Notes under the pieces: generated by a model
What the model was told of the DNA's origin: nothing
The model's input: only the letters and a program-made list of their open reading frames with translations
Databases searched by the model: none
In this document: positions 27,352 to 35,249 of the stretch, piece after piece
Numbering within the stretch: the first letter of the stretch is position 1
Layout: every line of letters starts with the position of its first letter
Translations under genes and position numbers: made by a program
From: Streptomyces aurantiacus
Lineage (GTDB): Bacteria > Actinomycetota > Actinomycetes > Streptomycetales > Streptomycetaceae
Length of the DNA stretch: 64,000 nucleotides
Direction: 5' to 3'
Assembly (NCBI RefSeq): GCF_027107535.1
Contig: NZ_CP114283.1
Location: 7,192,001 to 7,256,000, forward strand

Positions 27352-27363
27352 AAGCGCTTTCTA
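27352..27363. promoter_or_regulatory. LacI-type operator AAGCGCTTTCTA before the LacI gene
   Basis: Palindromic AAGCGCTT plus TCTA, identical over 12 bases to the site at 17715-17726 before the acetylesterase gene. It lies 50 bases upstream of the LacI start and only 2 bases from the CGAAACTTTCG site, so two different regulators may read this promoter. Confidence 0.55.
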
Positions 27364-27365
27364 CC

Positions 27366-27376
27366 CGAAACTTTCG
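27366..27376. promoter_or_regulatory. Operator-like site CGAAACTTTCG before the LacI gene
   Basis: Palindrome CGAAA-C-TTTCG, 36 bases before the LacI start codon, in the position expected for an autoregulatory operator. Confidence 0.6.
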
Positions 27377-27412
27377 CGGGCCCTCGGGACGGGGCCGGAG
27401 AGGTGGGCTTCC

Positions 27413-28444
27413 ATGGTGCGTACCGGGAGCGTGGCGGGGCCGACCCTCGCGGTCGTGGCCCGCGAGGCGGGGGTGTCCGTGCCCACGGCCTCGAAGGTGG
27501 TCAACGGCCGTGAGGACGTGGCACCGGAGACCCGCCGCCGGGTCACGGAGGCGCTCGACCGGCTGGGCTATGTGCGCAGACCCCGGTTCGACGCGCTGAA
27601 GTCACCGGGCCTGGTCGATCTCGTCGTGCACTCGCTGGACAGCTCCTGGTCGGGCGCCGTCCTGCACGGGGTGGAGGAGGCGGCGCACGACGCGGGCCTG
27701 GAGGTGGTGGTCTCGGCGGGTCTGACCCGGACCCGGGGCGGCCGTCCGGAGCGCGGCTGGCTGGACAAGCTCTCCGCACGCGGCTCCTCCGGAGTGCTGT
27801 TCAACCTCGCCGAGCTGACCGCGTCCCAGTACGCCTGGCTGGAGCAGCACCGCATCCCCTACGTGCTGATCGACCCGGTGCTCGAACCGCCGCCGGGTGT
27901 CGTCTCGGTCGGCGCAGCCAACTGGCACGGCGGGGTCACCGCCACCGAACACCTGCTGTCGCTCGGCCACGAACGCATCGCCGTCATCGCGGGCTACCGC
28001 CGCAAGATGTGCAGCAGTGCACGCGTTGCCGGCTACCGGTCGGCGCTCGCGGGGGCCGGGCTGCGCCACCGGCCCGAGTACCTGCGTTACGGCAGCTTCG
28101 ACGAGAGCGCCGCGCACCGCAGGATGCTGGAGCTCCTCGATCTGCCGGAGCCGCCCACGGCCGTCTTCGTCTGCTCGGACCGGATGGCCCTCGGCGCCTA
28201 TCGGGCGCTCGCCGAGCGGGGGTTGTCCGTACCGGACGACGTGAGCGTGGTCGGCTTCGACGATCTGCCCGAGGCGCACTGGGCCTCGCCCGCCCTGACG
28301 ACCGTGCGTCAGCCGCTGTCCGAGATGGCGGCGACGGCGATGCGCCTGCTCGTGCGGATGATGGCCGGGGAGCAGCCCGAAGGGACGCGGACGGAGTTGT
28401 CGACCCGGCTGGTCGTGCGGGCGAGCACGGCTGCACCACGCTGA
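27413..28444 (+). CDS. LacI-family transcriptional regulator
   Basis: A 343-aa sugar-responsive repressor. ATG 27413 follows GGAGAGG; the frame is open far upstream but without a suitable start. Residues about 10-60 form the LacI DNA-binding domain (TLAVVAREAGVSVPTASKVV then NGREDVAPETRRRV and the hinge). The rest is the periplasmic-binding-protein-like core (VDLVVHSLDSSWSG, VFVCSDRMALGAYRAL, VVGFDDLPEAHWASP). The effector is not predictable. CGAAANTTTCG sites before this gene, in the shared esterase promoter and before the ThuA-like gene define a small candidate regulon. Confidence 0.93.
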   Translation: MVRTGSVAGPTLAVVAREAGVSVPTASKVVNGREDVAPETRRRVTEALDRLGYVRRPRFDALKSPGLVDLVVHSLDSSWSGAVLHGVEEAAHDAGLEVVVSAGLTRTRGGRPERGWLDKLSARGSSGVLFNLAELTASQYAWLEQHRIPYVLIDPVLEPPPGVVSVGAANWHGGVTATEHLLSLGHERIAVIAGYRRKMCSSARVAGYRSALAGAGLRHRPEYLRYGSFDESAAHRRMLELLDLPEPPTAVFVCSDRMALGAYRALAERGLSVPDDVSVVGFDDLPEAHWASPALTTVRQPLSEMAATAMRLLVRMMAGEQPEGTRTELSTRLVVRASTAAPR

Positions 28445-28496
28445 TCCTGCCGGTCCGGGGCGGGAGGTGCGGGAGGTGCGGGCCGCCCGCGACCGG

Positions 28497-29195
28497 TCAC
28501 GGAGCACCCCGCGTCCCCGAGGGGCTCTCTTCGTCGCCCGTCGCCCAGGTGATTCCGCCCAGCAGGTGCCGGCGGAAGTCCGGGTCCTCGTACGCCTCCG
28601 TGGCATGGCCCAGCGCCGTGTAGAAGACGCGGCCGGCGCCCTGTTCGCGGCACCAGGCGAGCGGATGGTCCTCCCCCATTCCGCCTCCCTCGTACGAGTC
28701 CTCGTCGGCCGAGACGAGCACGCGCACCGCACCTCGCGGGCTGGTGCGGAAGTCGTACCACTCGTCGGTGAACGCCCAGACGGCGGGCAGGTGCCGGGTG
28801 GCCGGATGATCGTGGTCCTCCACGACGGCCCGGCCCGGCTGGTGGTCGGGGTGGCGGGCGAAGCGGGCCCCGAGCAGTTCACCGTAGTAGGGCCAGTCGT
28901 ACTCCGTACAGGCGGCCGCGTGGACCCCGACGAAGCCGCCGCCCGCCTCGACGTACGCGGCGAGGTGCTCCCGGCCGGCGGGCGTCAGGACGTCACCGCT
29001 CGTGGAGAGGAAGACGACCGCCGCGTACGGGCCGACGGGCGCGTCGAAGAAGGCGGGGTCCTCCGTCGCGTGGACGGTGAAACCGCGCTCGGCACCGAGT
29101 GACCGTACGGCGGCGACACCGTCCGGGATCGACTCGTGGCGGTAGTCCGTGGTGCGGGTGTAGACGAGGACGCGGGGTTCGGGCTGCGCTGCCAT
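28497..29195 (-). CDS. ThuA-like domain protein
   Basis: A 232-aa protein of the ThuA-like (trehalose utilisation, glutamine-amidotransferase-like) superfamily: RVLVYTRTTDYRHESIPDG at the start, VVFLSTSGDVLT, GGGFVGVHAAACTEYDWPYY and GRVFYTALGHATEAYEDPDF near the end. No catalytic Cys triad is evident. These proteins occur in sugar-catabolic loci and their chemistry is mostly unproven. ATG 29195 is used; GTG/ATG further up would add residues without conservation. It converges on the LacI gene and has a CGAAATTTTCG site 53 bases upstream, so control by that LacI protein is likely. Confidence 0.85.
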   Translation of the reverse strand: MAAQPEPRVLVYTRTTDYRHESIPDGVAAVRSLGAERGFTVHATEDPAFFDAPVGPYAAVVFLSTSGDVLTPAGREHLAAYVEAGGGFVGVHAAACTEYDWPYYGELLGARFARHPDHQPGRAVVEDHDHPATRHLPAVWAFTDEWYDFRTSPRGAVRVLVSADEDSYEGGGMGEDHPLAWCREQGAGRVFYTALGHATEAYEDPDFRRHLLGGITWATGDEESPSGTRGAP

Positions 29196-29247
29196 GGCAG
29201 CCGACTCTAATGCGCGGTTTGGGCGGTTCACGGCGACGGCCGAGGTC

Positions 29248-29258
29248 CGAAATTTTCG
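29248..29258. promoter_or_regulatory. Operator-like site CGAAATTTTCG before the ThuA-like gene
   Basis: Palindrome CGAAA-T-TTTCG located 53 bases upstream of the ThuA-like start, the third member of the CGAAANTTTCG set in this window. Confidence 0.6.
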
Positions 29259-29301
29259 ATCAGCGAGCCCCGCCGACGGTCTTCTTCGGTGCTCCCGGGA
29301 C

Positions 29302-29988
29302 TCAGCCCGTCGCGCCCACCTCGTTGTTGGGCGCCCCGTCGCCCACCGGCGGCAGATCGCCGCGCTCGACCGGTTCGGTGGCGGCGCCGTCGGGCGCCGG
29401 CGGAAGGAGGGCGGTCAGTTCGTCGCCGTCCGGGTGGTGTGCCGCCTCCGCGGCCCCGCGCAGGACGGCGCGATCCAGCCCCTTCACGTCACCGGCGAGC
29501 CGGATCACATGGCCGTCGCGCGGCACGGCGTACTCGTGCCGGCTCCCGGCCTTCCGGTACCAGGCGTCCCCGTCGCGTTCACAGGTGACCTCGTCCCGCG
29601 ATCCTCCCGCTGTCGCCGATCCCCCCGAGCCCTGACTCACTTGTACCGTCGGGCAGTTCTCCGCGGTCATCGTGCCGCGGTCCACGAACATCTCGAACGT
29701 GGCGCGGGCCTCCTGCGACACGTACGCGGCGAAGAACCCGTCACCGCCGTACACCCCCACCGACTGCCGGGCCACGGCGAACCCGGGCGCCTCGGTGACG
29801 TAGACGTGCTCCGGCGCGATCCCCAACGCCCGGGCCCGAGCGTCGAGTTCGACGGGATCGGCGACGCTTCCCGTACTCGATTCGACACCGGTCCCCGCCC
29901 CTGCCCCGGCCTTCTCCGTACCGCAGGAGACGAGCAGCAGGGACAGCAGCAACAGCGGCAGCGGCAGCACTCGCACGGCACGGATCAT
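29302..29988 (-). CDS. Lipoprotein of unknown function
   Basis: A 228-aa exported lipoprotein. ATG 29988 (MIRAVRVLPLPLLLL) is chosen because an AGGA-type ribosome site lies 9 bases upstream; ATG 29997 would leave none. The signal peptide ends in lipobox LLVSC, with the modified Cys at about residue 22, followed by a flexible Gly/Ala/Ser stretch. The mature domain contains CPTVQVSQ and EVTCERDGDAWYRK, a Cys pair that may form a disulfide. No family recognised. It diverges from the VOC gene. Confidence 0.75.
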   Translation of the reverse strand: MIRAVRVLPLPLLLLSLLLVSCGTEKAGAGAGTGVESSTGSVADPVELDARARALGIAPEHVYVTEAPGFAVARQSVGVYGGDGFFAAYVSQEARATFEMFVDRGTMTAENCPTVQVSQGSGGSATAGGSRDEVTCERDGDAWYRKAGSRHEYAVPRDGHVIRLAGDVKGLDRAVLRGAAEAAHHPDGDELTALLPPAPDGAATEPVERGDLPPVGDGAPNNEVGATG

Positions 29989-30125
29989 GGACGCCATCCT
30001 GCCGTATGGGCGTTCGATGCGAGTGCCCGAGGCGGACGTTCGCCGGGTACGCCCGATGGTCACGCTCGGCACGCGTGTCCGATTCCTTCAAGACCCGGCT
30101 CCGCCGTCGTCACTACGGTGAACCC

Positions 30126-30527
30126 ATGACTCCACGATTCGATCTCATCGGTCTCATCGTCTCCGACATGACCGCGTCGCTCGCCTTCTACCGCCGGCTC
30201 GGACTCGAGTTCCCCGAGGGGGCCGAGAGCGCTCCGCACGTCGAGGCGGAGCTGCCCGGCGGGCTGCGGCTCGCGCTCGACACGGAAAACACGATCCGTT
30301 CCTTCCACCCCGAATGGCGGCCGCCGACGGGCGCGGGCCGGATCGGACTGGCCTTCGTGTGCGACAGCCCCGCGGACGTCGACGCCACGTACGAGGAGAT
30401 GGTGGCCGCCGGTCACGAGACGGAACTGAAGCCCTTCGACGCCCCCTGGGGCATGCGGTACGCGGTCGTCCTCGACCCGGACGGCAACGGGGTGGACCTG
30501 TTCGCCCGGCTGGACGGCGCCGCGTAG
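30126..30527 (+). CDS. VOC/glyoxalase-family protein
   Basis: A 133-aa single vicinal-oxygen-chelate protein: FDLIGLIVSDMTASLAFYRR at the start and WGMRYAVVLDPDGNGVDLFA at the end, two beta-alpha-beta-beta-beta modules. Metal ligands are not all conserved, so it could be an enzyme or a binding (resistance-type) protein. The ATG has no ribosome site; TACGGT lies six bases upstream, suggesting a leaderless transcript. The gene converges on an AraC-family gene four bases away. Confidence 0.85.
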   Translation: MTPRFDLIGLIVSDMTASLAFYRRLGLEFPEGAESAPHVEAELPGGLRLALDTENTIRSFHPEWRPPTGAGRIGLAFVCDSPADVDATYEEMVAAGHETELKPFDAPWGMRYAVVLDPDGNGVDLFARLDGAA

Positions 30528-30531
30528 GAGC

Positions 30532-31254
30532 TCAGCGGCGCAGCAGCTCGCCCAGCGGAACCCCCGCCAATTCCCGTACGTCACGGGCCAGATGGGCCTG
30601 GTCGGCATAGCCCGCACGAGCAGCCGTGTCCGCCTGTGGCAGCCCGCTCCGGGCCAGCGCCAGGGCCCGCTGCAGACGCAGGACCCGGGCCAGGGTCTTC
30701 GGCCCGTACCCGAACGCCACCAGTGACCGCCGGTGCAGCTGGCGCTCGCTCCATCCGAGCTCCTCGGCGGTGGAGGCGACGGAGCGGCCCTCCGACAGGG
30801 CGGCCACCACGGCCCGCAGCCGCGGATCGGGCGGCCCGGCCTCGCGCGCGCGGCCCAGAGCCATCGCTTCCAGTGCCACCGACGGGTCCGCCGCCGCGTC
30901 GACCCGCTCCGTCAGCCGCCGCACTTGCGCCCCGCTCCACAGATCGGCGAGGTCGACGCGCCGGTCGCGCAGTTCATGGGCGGGTGCGCCGAGGTAGGAG
31001 GGCGCGGTTCCGGGGAAGAACCGGACGCCCGCGTACCGCCTCGGACCGCCGGTCGGGTCACCCCGGTACGCGCGGGTGTCGGGGCCCGCGACGAACAGCC
31101 GGCCCTCGGTCCACAGCAGGTCCATGCACCCGTCGGGCAGCACCGGAGCGGCGTCGCCCGGCACGGCGGTACGGGTCCACACGAGGGCACCGGCCAGCCG
31201 CGACGCCCGTTCCCTGTACGGCGTCGGCGAGATCTCCACGTACGGCTCGGCCAC
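30532..31254 (-). CDS. AraC-family transcriptional regulator
   Basis: A 240-aa regulator. The N-terminal half ([20 protein letters not shown]) matches the sensing domain common in short actinobacterial AraC proteins (DUF6597-like). The C-terminal AraC DNA-binding domain has [20 protein letters not shown] and the second helix-turn-helix [20 protein letters not shown]. It starts 10 bases after the stop of the other AraC gene, so both are probably on one transcript. Target genes are unknown. Confidence 0.88.
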   Translation of the reverse strand: MAEPYVEISPTPYRERASRLAGALVWTRTAVPGDAAPVLPDGCMDLLWTEGRLFVAGPDTRAYRGDPTGGPRRYAGVRFFPGTAPSYLGAPAHELRDRRVDLADLWSGAQVRRLTERVDAAADPSVALEAMALGRAREAGPPDPRLRAVVAALSEGRSVASTAEELGWSERQLHRRSLVAFGYGPKTLARVLRLQRALALARSGLPQADTAARAGYADQAHLARDVRELAGVPLGELLRR

Positions 31255-31264
31255 AGGCAGAACG

Positions 31265-32200
31265 CTACGCCGCCCTCGTCCGGTGCTCCTGCGGACTGAC
31301 CCCGTACACCCGCTTGAAGGCGCTGGACAGGGCGAAAGCGCTGCCGTAGCCGACCTGGCGGGCGATCGCCTCCAGGGTGTCCCCGGTGTCGCGCAGCCGG
31401 TCCGCGGCGAGGGCGAGACGCCAGCCGGTCAGATACGTCATCGGGGGTTCGCCGACGAGTTCGCTGAAGCGGCGGGCGAGCGCGGCCCGTGAGACACCGG
31501 CCTTCGCGGCGAGGGACGCGACCGTCCAGGGGTGCGCCGGGTCGTCCTGCAGGAGTCGCAGGACGCGGCCGACGACGGGATCGGCGAGCGCCTCGTACCA
31601 GGCGGGCGCCTCGGCCTCCGGGCGGGAGAACCAGGCCCTGAGCGCGGCGATGACCAGCAGGTCGAGCAGCCGGTCGAGGACCACCTCCTGGCCGGGCTCG
31701 TCGCGCACGATCTCCTCGGTGAGCAGCGGTGTCAGCGGGCACTGCCACACGTCGGAGGTGAGCGTCAGCACCGGCGGCAGGGCGTCCAGCAGCCGCCCGC
31801 CGACCTCGCCCTGCGCCGGGTACGTCCCGATCAGCATCACCATGGAGCCGTCGAGCCGCTCGCCCCAGGTGCGCACGCCGAGATCCATCGAACCCTGCAT
31901 CGAACGCCCGTCCGGATACATGCATTCCTGGCCGGGCAGGATGACCGCGATCGGCGGGGTCGCGGGGTCGTCGGCGCAGGTGTACGGATCGGGGCCGCGC
32001 GCGATGGCGAGGTCACCGGCTCGCAGCCGCACCGGCGCGCCCGAGTCGGGCGTGATCCAGGACTCGCCGCGGATCATGAGCATGACGGTGAGCGGGGCGT
32101 GGTCCTCGATGCGGATCGACCAGGGCGGTTCGAAGCACGCCCGGATCATGAAGGCCCCCCGCGCGCGTGGACCCTCCAGAAGGCCTGAGAGTACGTCCAT
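31265..32200 (-). CDS. AraC-family regulator with cupin sensing domain
   Basis: A 311-aa regulator. ATG 32200 with GAGG upstream gives the usual [17 protein letters not shown] start of the cupin_6-type AraC family. A cupin domain (about 20-170) is followed by the DNA-binding domain ([20 protein letters not shown] and [20 protein letters not shown]). It is divergent from the NmrA-like reductase gene with 80 bases between starts; AraC proteins of this kind commonly control such an adjacent oxidoreductase gene. GGAAC/GTTCC repeats in the gap are candidate binding sites. Confidence 0.92.
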   Translation of the reverse strand: MDVLSGLLEGPRARGAFMIRACFEPPWSIRIEDHAPLTVMLMIRGESWITPDSGAPVRLRAGDLAIARGPDPYTCADDPATPPIAVILPGQECMYPDGRSMQGSMDLGVRTWGERLDGSMVMLIGTYPAQGEVGGRLLDALPPVLTLTSDVWQCPLTPLLTEEIVRDEPGQEVVLDRLLDLLVIAALRAWFSRPEAEAPAWYEALADPVVGRVLRLLQDDPAHPWTVASLAAKAGVSRAALARRFSELVGEPPMTYLTGWRLALAADRLRDTGDTLEAIARQVGYGSAFALSSAFKRVYGVSPQEHRTRAA

Positions 32201-32226
32201 GACCTCAGAGTAGACGCGCGCTTATG

Positions 32227-32251
32227 GGAACGAGAGGTTCCAGGATGTTCC
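32227..32251. promoter_or_regulatory. GGAAC/GTTCC repeats between AraC and reductase genes
   Basis: GGAAC (32227-32231), GTTCC (32237-32241) and GTTCC (32247-32251) lie in the 80-bp divergent gap, the last two one helical turn apart, as expected for an AraC-type site. The reductase ATG at 32281 has no ribosome site and is probably leaderless, which would put the last repeat at about its -35 position. Confidence 0.4.
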
Positions 32252-32280
32252 CTTGCGGCGCGCGGCCGTTGACTGGACCC

Positions 32281-33117
32281 ATGACGCAGAACACGCGGAA
32301 CGAGACGGTGTTGGTGACGGGGGCCTCGGGCAGGACGGGGCGTCAGGTGGCTGAGGCGGCGAGGGCCGCGGGACTCGGCGTGCGGGCCGCTTCACGCAGC
32401 GGCGACGTGCGCTTCGACTGGTACGACCCCTCGACGTGGGACGAGGCGCTGCGCGGCGCCGACGCGGCGTATCTGGCCTACACGCCGGACATCGGCGCGC
32501 CGGGGGCGGCCGAGAACATCGCCGCCTTCGCCCGGCGGGCCCAGGATCTCGGCGTACGCCGCCTGGTGCTGTTGTCGGCGCGCGGGGAGCGCCAGGCGGA
32601 GCCGACCGAGCGGGCCCTGCGCGAGTCGGGGGCCGAGTGGACCGTCGTGCAGGCCGACTGGTTCTTCCAGAACTTCAGCGAGGGCCTGCTGCTGGAGGGT
32701 GTGCGCGGCGGCGAGTTCGTGTTCCCGGCGGGCGAGGTGCCGGTGCCGTTCATCGACGCGCGCGACCTCGCGGAGGTCGTGGTGAAGGCGCTGACCGACT
32801 CCTCGTACGTGGGGCGAACCCTGGAGATCACGGGGGCGCGGCTGCTGACCTTCCGCGAGGCCATGGCGGAGATCTCCGCCGCGGCGGGCCGGGAGATCCG
32901 GTACACGCCGGTGTCCACGAAGGAGTACGGCGCCGCCCTGGCCGGGTTCGGGCTGCCCGCCGAGGAGGTGGCGTTCATGGAGGAGGTCTTCGACGGACTG
33001 CTCGACGGCCACAACGCGCGGACCACGGACGTGGTGCGCCAGGTCCTCGGCCGCGCGCCCCGTGACTTCGCGGACTTCGCGCGGGAGCACGCCGCGGCCG
33101 GCGTGTGGAAGGTCTGA
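32281..33117 (+). CDS. NmrA-like NAD(P)-binding reductase
   Basis: A 278-aa atypical short-chain dehydrogenase. The dinucleotide site VLVTGASGRTGRQVAEAA (about residues 10-27) begins the Rossmann fold. LLSARGERQAEPTERALRES and WTVVQADWFFQNFSEG are typical of NmrA/QorB-like proteins, which reduce quinones or sense NADP. No Tyr-x3-Lys catalytic pair is seen. It is divergent from the cupin-AraC gene, likely its regulator. Confidence 0.9.
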   Translation: MTQNTRNETVLVTGASGRTGRQVAEAARAAGLGVRAASRSGDVRFDWYDPSTWDEALRGADAAYLAYTPDIGAPGAAENIAAFARRAQDLGVRRLVLLSARGERQAEPTERALRESGAEWTVVQADWFFQNFSEGLLLEGVRGGEFVFPAGEVPVPFIDARDLAEVVVKALTDSSYVGRTLEITGARLLTFREAMAEISAAAGREIRYTPVSTKEYGAALAGFGLPAEEVAFMEEVFDGLLDGHNARTTDVVRQVLGRAPRDFADFAREHAAAGVWKV

Positions 33118-33310
33118 CGCGCGGCGGCGTACTGCCGGGAAGTTCCCGACACCCTCGTCACGGTGACCGCGGCGGGGGTGTCCCGTGTCCGCGACGACGT
33201 TCCGTGAACGTGTGCCGCGCGCCGTGCGCCGCGTTCCATGCGCCGTGCCGTGTGCCGCGTTCCGTCAGCCAGCGCGACGGCCGCGCCGGCACCCGGGCTC
33301 GAGCGCCCCG

Positions 33311-34468
33311 TCACTGCGGCGGGGGCGTCTCGTCGCCGTTCTTCGGAGTGGTCTTGGCGTGGGTCCGCAGCCGGGAGGACACGTCCTCCGGGGGCAGGAA
33401 GCGGGACCAGCGCTCCGGGAACTCGGAGGGCATGTCCGGGTCGTCGGGGTCGTCCTCGGCGTGGGCGGCCCGGGCCGCGGCGGCGCGGGCCACGAGGTCG
33501 GCGGCCTGCTCGGCGCGCAGCCGCTCGTTGACGGCACGGGCGGCGGCGGTGGCGGCGGCCGGCCAGACACGGTCGATCGCGGCATTGACGGCGGCGCCCA
33601 CAAGGACGGCGAAGGCCGAGACGCCGATCCACAGGAGTACGGCGACGGGCGCCGCCAGCGAGCCGTAGATCGTGGGGCCCTCCACGGTGTTCGTCAGATA
33701 GATGCGCAGCAGGAAGCTGCCCAGCACCCACATGCCGAGCGCCATGAGGGCACCGGGCACGTCCTCGATCCACGGCGAGCGCACCGGCACGGACACGTGG
33801 TACAGCGTCGTCAGGAAGACGACGGACAGCACGATGACGACGGGCCAGTACAGCACCTGTACGACGGTCGTCGACCACGGCACGATGTTCACCACCGCGT
33901 CGGGGCCCGCGACCATCAGCGGCAGCGCGACGGAGCCGATCAGCAGCGCCGCGATGAACAGCAGGAAGGCCACCAGCCGGGTCTTGACGATGCCCCGCAC
34001 CCCGTCGAGGCCGTACATCACGGTGATGGTGTCGATGAAGACGTTCACCGCGCGCGATCCCGACCACAGGGCGAACAGGAAGCCCAGTGAGATGACGTCG
34101 GGGCGGCCGCCCTCCATCACGTCGTGGAGGACGGGCTCGGCGATCTGCGTGACGCCCTTGTCGGTCAGGATCGTGCGGGACGCCTCCAGGAGGTTGGTCT
34201 CCACGCTGACGATGGTGTCGGTGCCGGTCCAGTCGTCGACGTAGACCAGCAGGCCGAGCATGCTGAGCAGCAGCGGTGGCACGGACAGCAGCGTGAAGAA
34301 CGCCGCCTCCGCCGCGAGTCCGAGGATCCGGTACTCGATGCACGAGTTCACGGTGTCCTTGATCAGCAGCCAGGCGGTCCTGCGCTTGGAGACGTTCCGG
34401 TAGAGGGCACGGGCCCGGTGGAGACGGCCGGACGTCCTCTGAGGGGGTTCACTTGTTGCTGGCTGCAC
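33311..34468 (-). CDS. BrkB/YihY-family membrane protein
   Basis: A 385-aa protein with six membrane helices (about residues 50-75, 120-140, 165-190, 200-225, 235-260, 270-295). The central sequence LGLAAEAAFFTLLSVPPLLL and IYGSLAAPVAVLLWIGVSAFAVLVG is diagnostic of the YihY/BrkB family (once called ribonuclease BN). Function is uncertain; a transport or envelope role is suspected. The GTG start at 34468 has TACCTT six bases upstream and no ribosome site, consistent with leaderless translation. The tail is long, Ala/Arg-rich and charged. Confidence 0.9.
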   Translation of the reverse strand: MQPATSEPPQRTSGRLHRARALYRNVSKRRTAWLLIKDTVNSCIEYRILGLAAEAAFFTLLSVPPLLLSMLGLLVYVDDWTGTDTIVSVETNLLEASRTILTDKGVTQIAEPVLHDVMEGGRPDVISLGFLFALWSGSRAVNVFIDTITVMYGLDGVRGIVKTRLVAFLLFIAALLIGSVALPLMVAGPDAVVNIVPWSTTVVQVLYWPVVIVLSVVFLTTLYHVSVPVRSPWIEDVPGALMALGMWVLGSFLLRIYLTNTVEGPTIYGSLAAPVAVLLWIGVSAFAVLVGAAVNAAIDRVWPAAATAAARAVNERLRAEQAADLVARAAAARAAHAEDDPDDPDMPSEFPERWSRFLPPEDVSSRLRTHAKTTPKNGDETPPPQ

Positions 34469-35249
34469 GTCCTAAAGGTATCCGCCAGGCGCGGGTGCAC
34501 TCATCCCCCGGTGCCCCGGCCGGGGCGGACGTGCCCACGGGCCGCACGACACCCCTCACGTTCCGGCGTGTTCGCCCTCCGGTTCCGTCACACGACGGAA
34601 AAGCAGCGGCAACCCGACATTAATCGTAAAGAGAAATCGAACCCTTTTTCTGTCATGCCCTCGTTGGCCGAATCATGGGTGTTCCAGAAGCGGAAGAGGT
34701 GACGGCACATACACCGCCCATAAAGTGAGTTCCCCGGTGATACGGACGGATGACTCGCTTCGGTATGAGGGCCGACAAGGCGCCAAACAGCGATAAGCAG
34801 CCATTGACCGAAACGCCCTTGACCCGTTCATGAGCACACCGAAACAATTCGGATTGCATTACGCTGAGCGCCGCGAGAAGGGCTCGGTGGCACCACGACA
34901 CGGGGGACTCAGAAGGCCCTGAACAGGGCCCAACACAGCCGCGTAACCCGTGATCCGCGTGGGAACCACGCGGATCATGCCGTGCTGCACTGCACCATTC
35001 GACGCGGCCACTTCACTCACTCCGGAAACAACTTCTTCTCGTATCTCTCCTCTCGCACATGGGCACCATTCTCTCTTCCGGCACCGACTTTCCTCAGGGC
35101 ACGCCGGAACCACTCTGGTCATCCACGCATCGCGTGTCCCTATTTCGGCTGCGCCTTGAAACTGCGAGCGCATTTTCTTCGTATTCCCCACCGGAGCTTC
35201 GAACACTCCGAACAGTCCGCATGCACGGCAATCGTCGCAAGGAGATCAA
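34469..35249. other. 781-bp non-coding region before the Dap biosynthetic cluster
   Basis: No convincing gene. The part from about 34600 to 35240 is clearly more AT-rich than flanking genes. It holds a 14-base palindrome (34513-34526, GCCCCGGCCGGGGC), the 12-bp inverted repeat at 34952-34978, and a weak promoter-like TTGAAA at 35156-35161. AAGGAG (35239-35244) is the ribosome site of the first cluster gene. Such a long leader suggests regulated transcription of the cluster, but no pathway-specific regulator gene is next to it. Confidence 0.5.
34952..34978. promoter_or_regulatory. 12-bp inverted repeat upstream of the Dap cluster
   Basis: TGATCCGCGTGG (34952-34963) and CCACGCGGATCA (34967-34978) are perfect arms around GAA, about 270 bases upstream of the Pls-like gene. 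It could be an operator or a hairpin in the 5' leader; no U-rich tail follows, so it is not a typical terminator. Confidence 0.5.

Noticed and set aside
34653..35206. Two overlapping minus-strand frames in the region before the Dap cluster
   Set aside because: Atypical composition, no ribosome sites, no domains, and third-position GC not typical of genes here.
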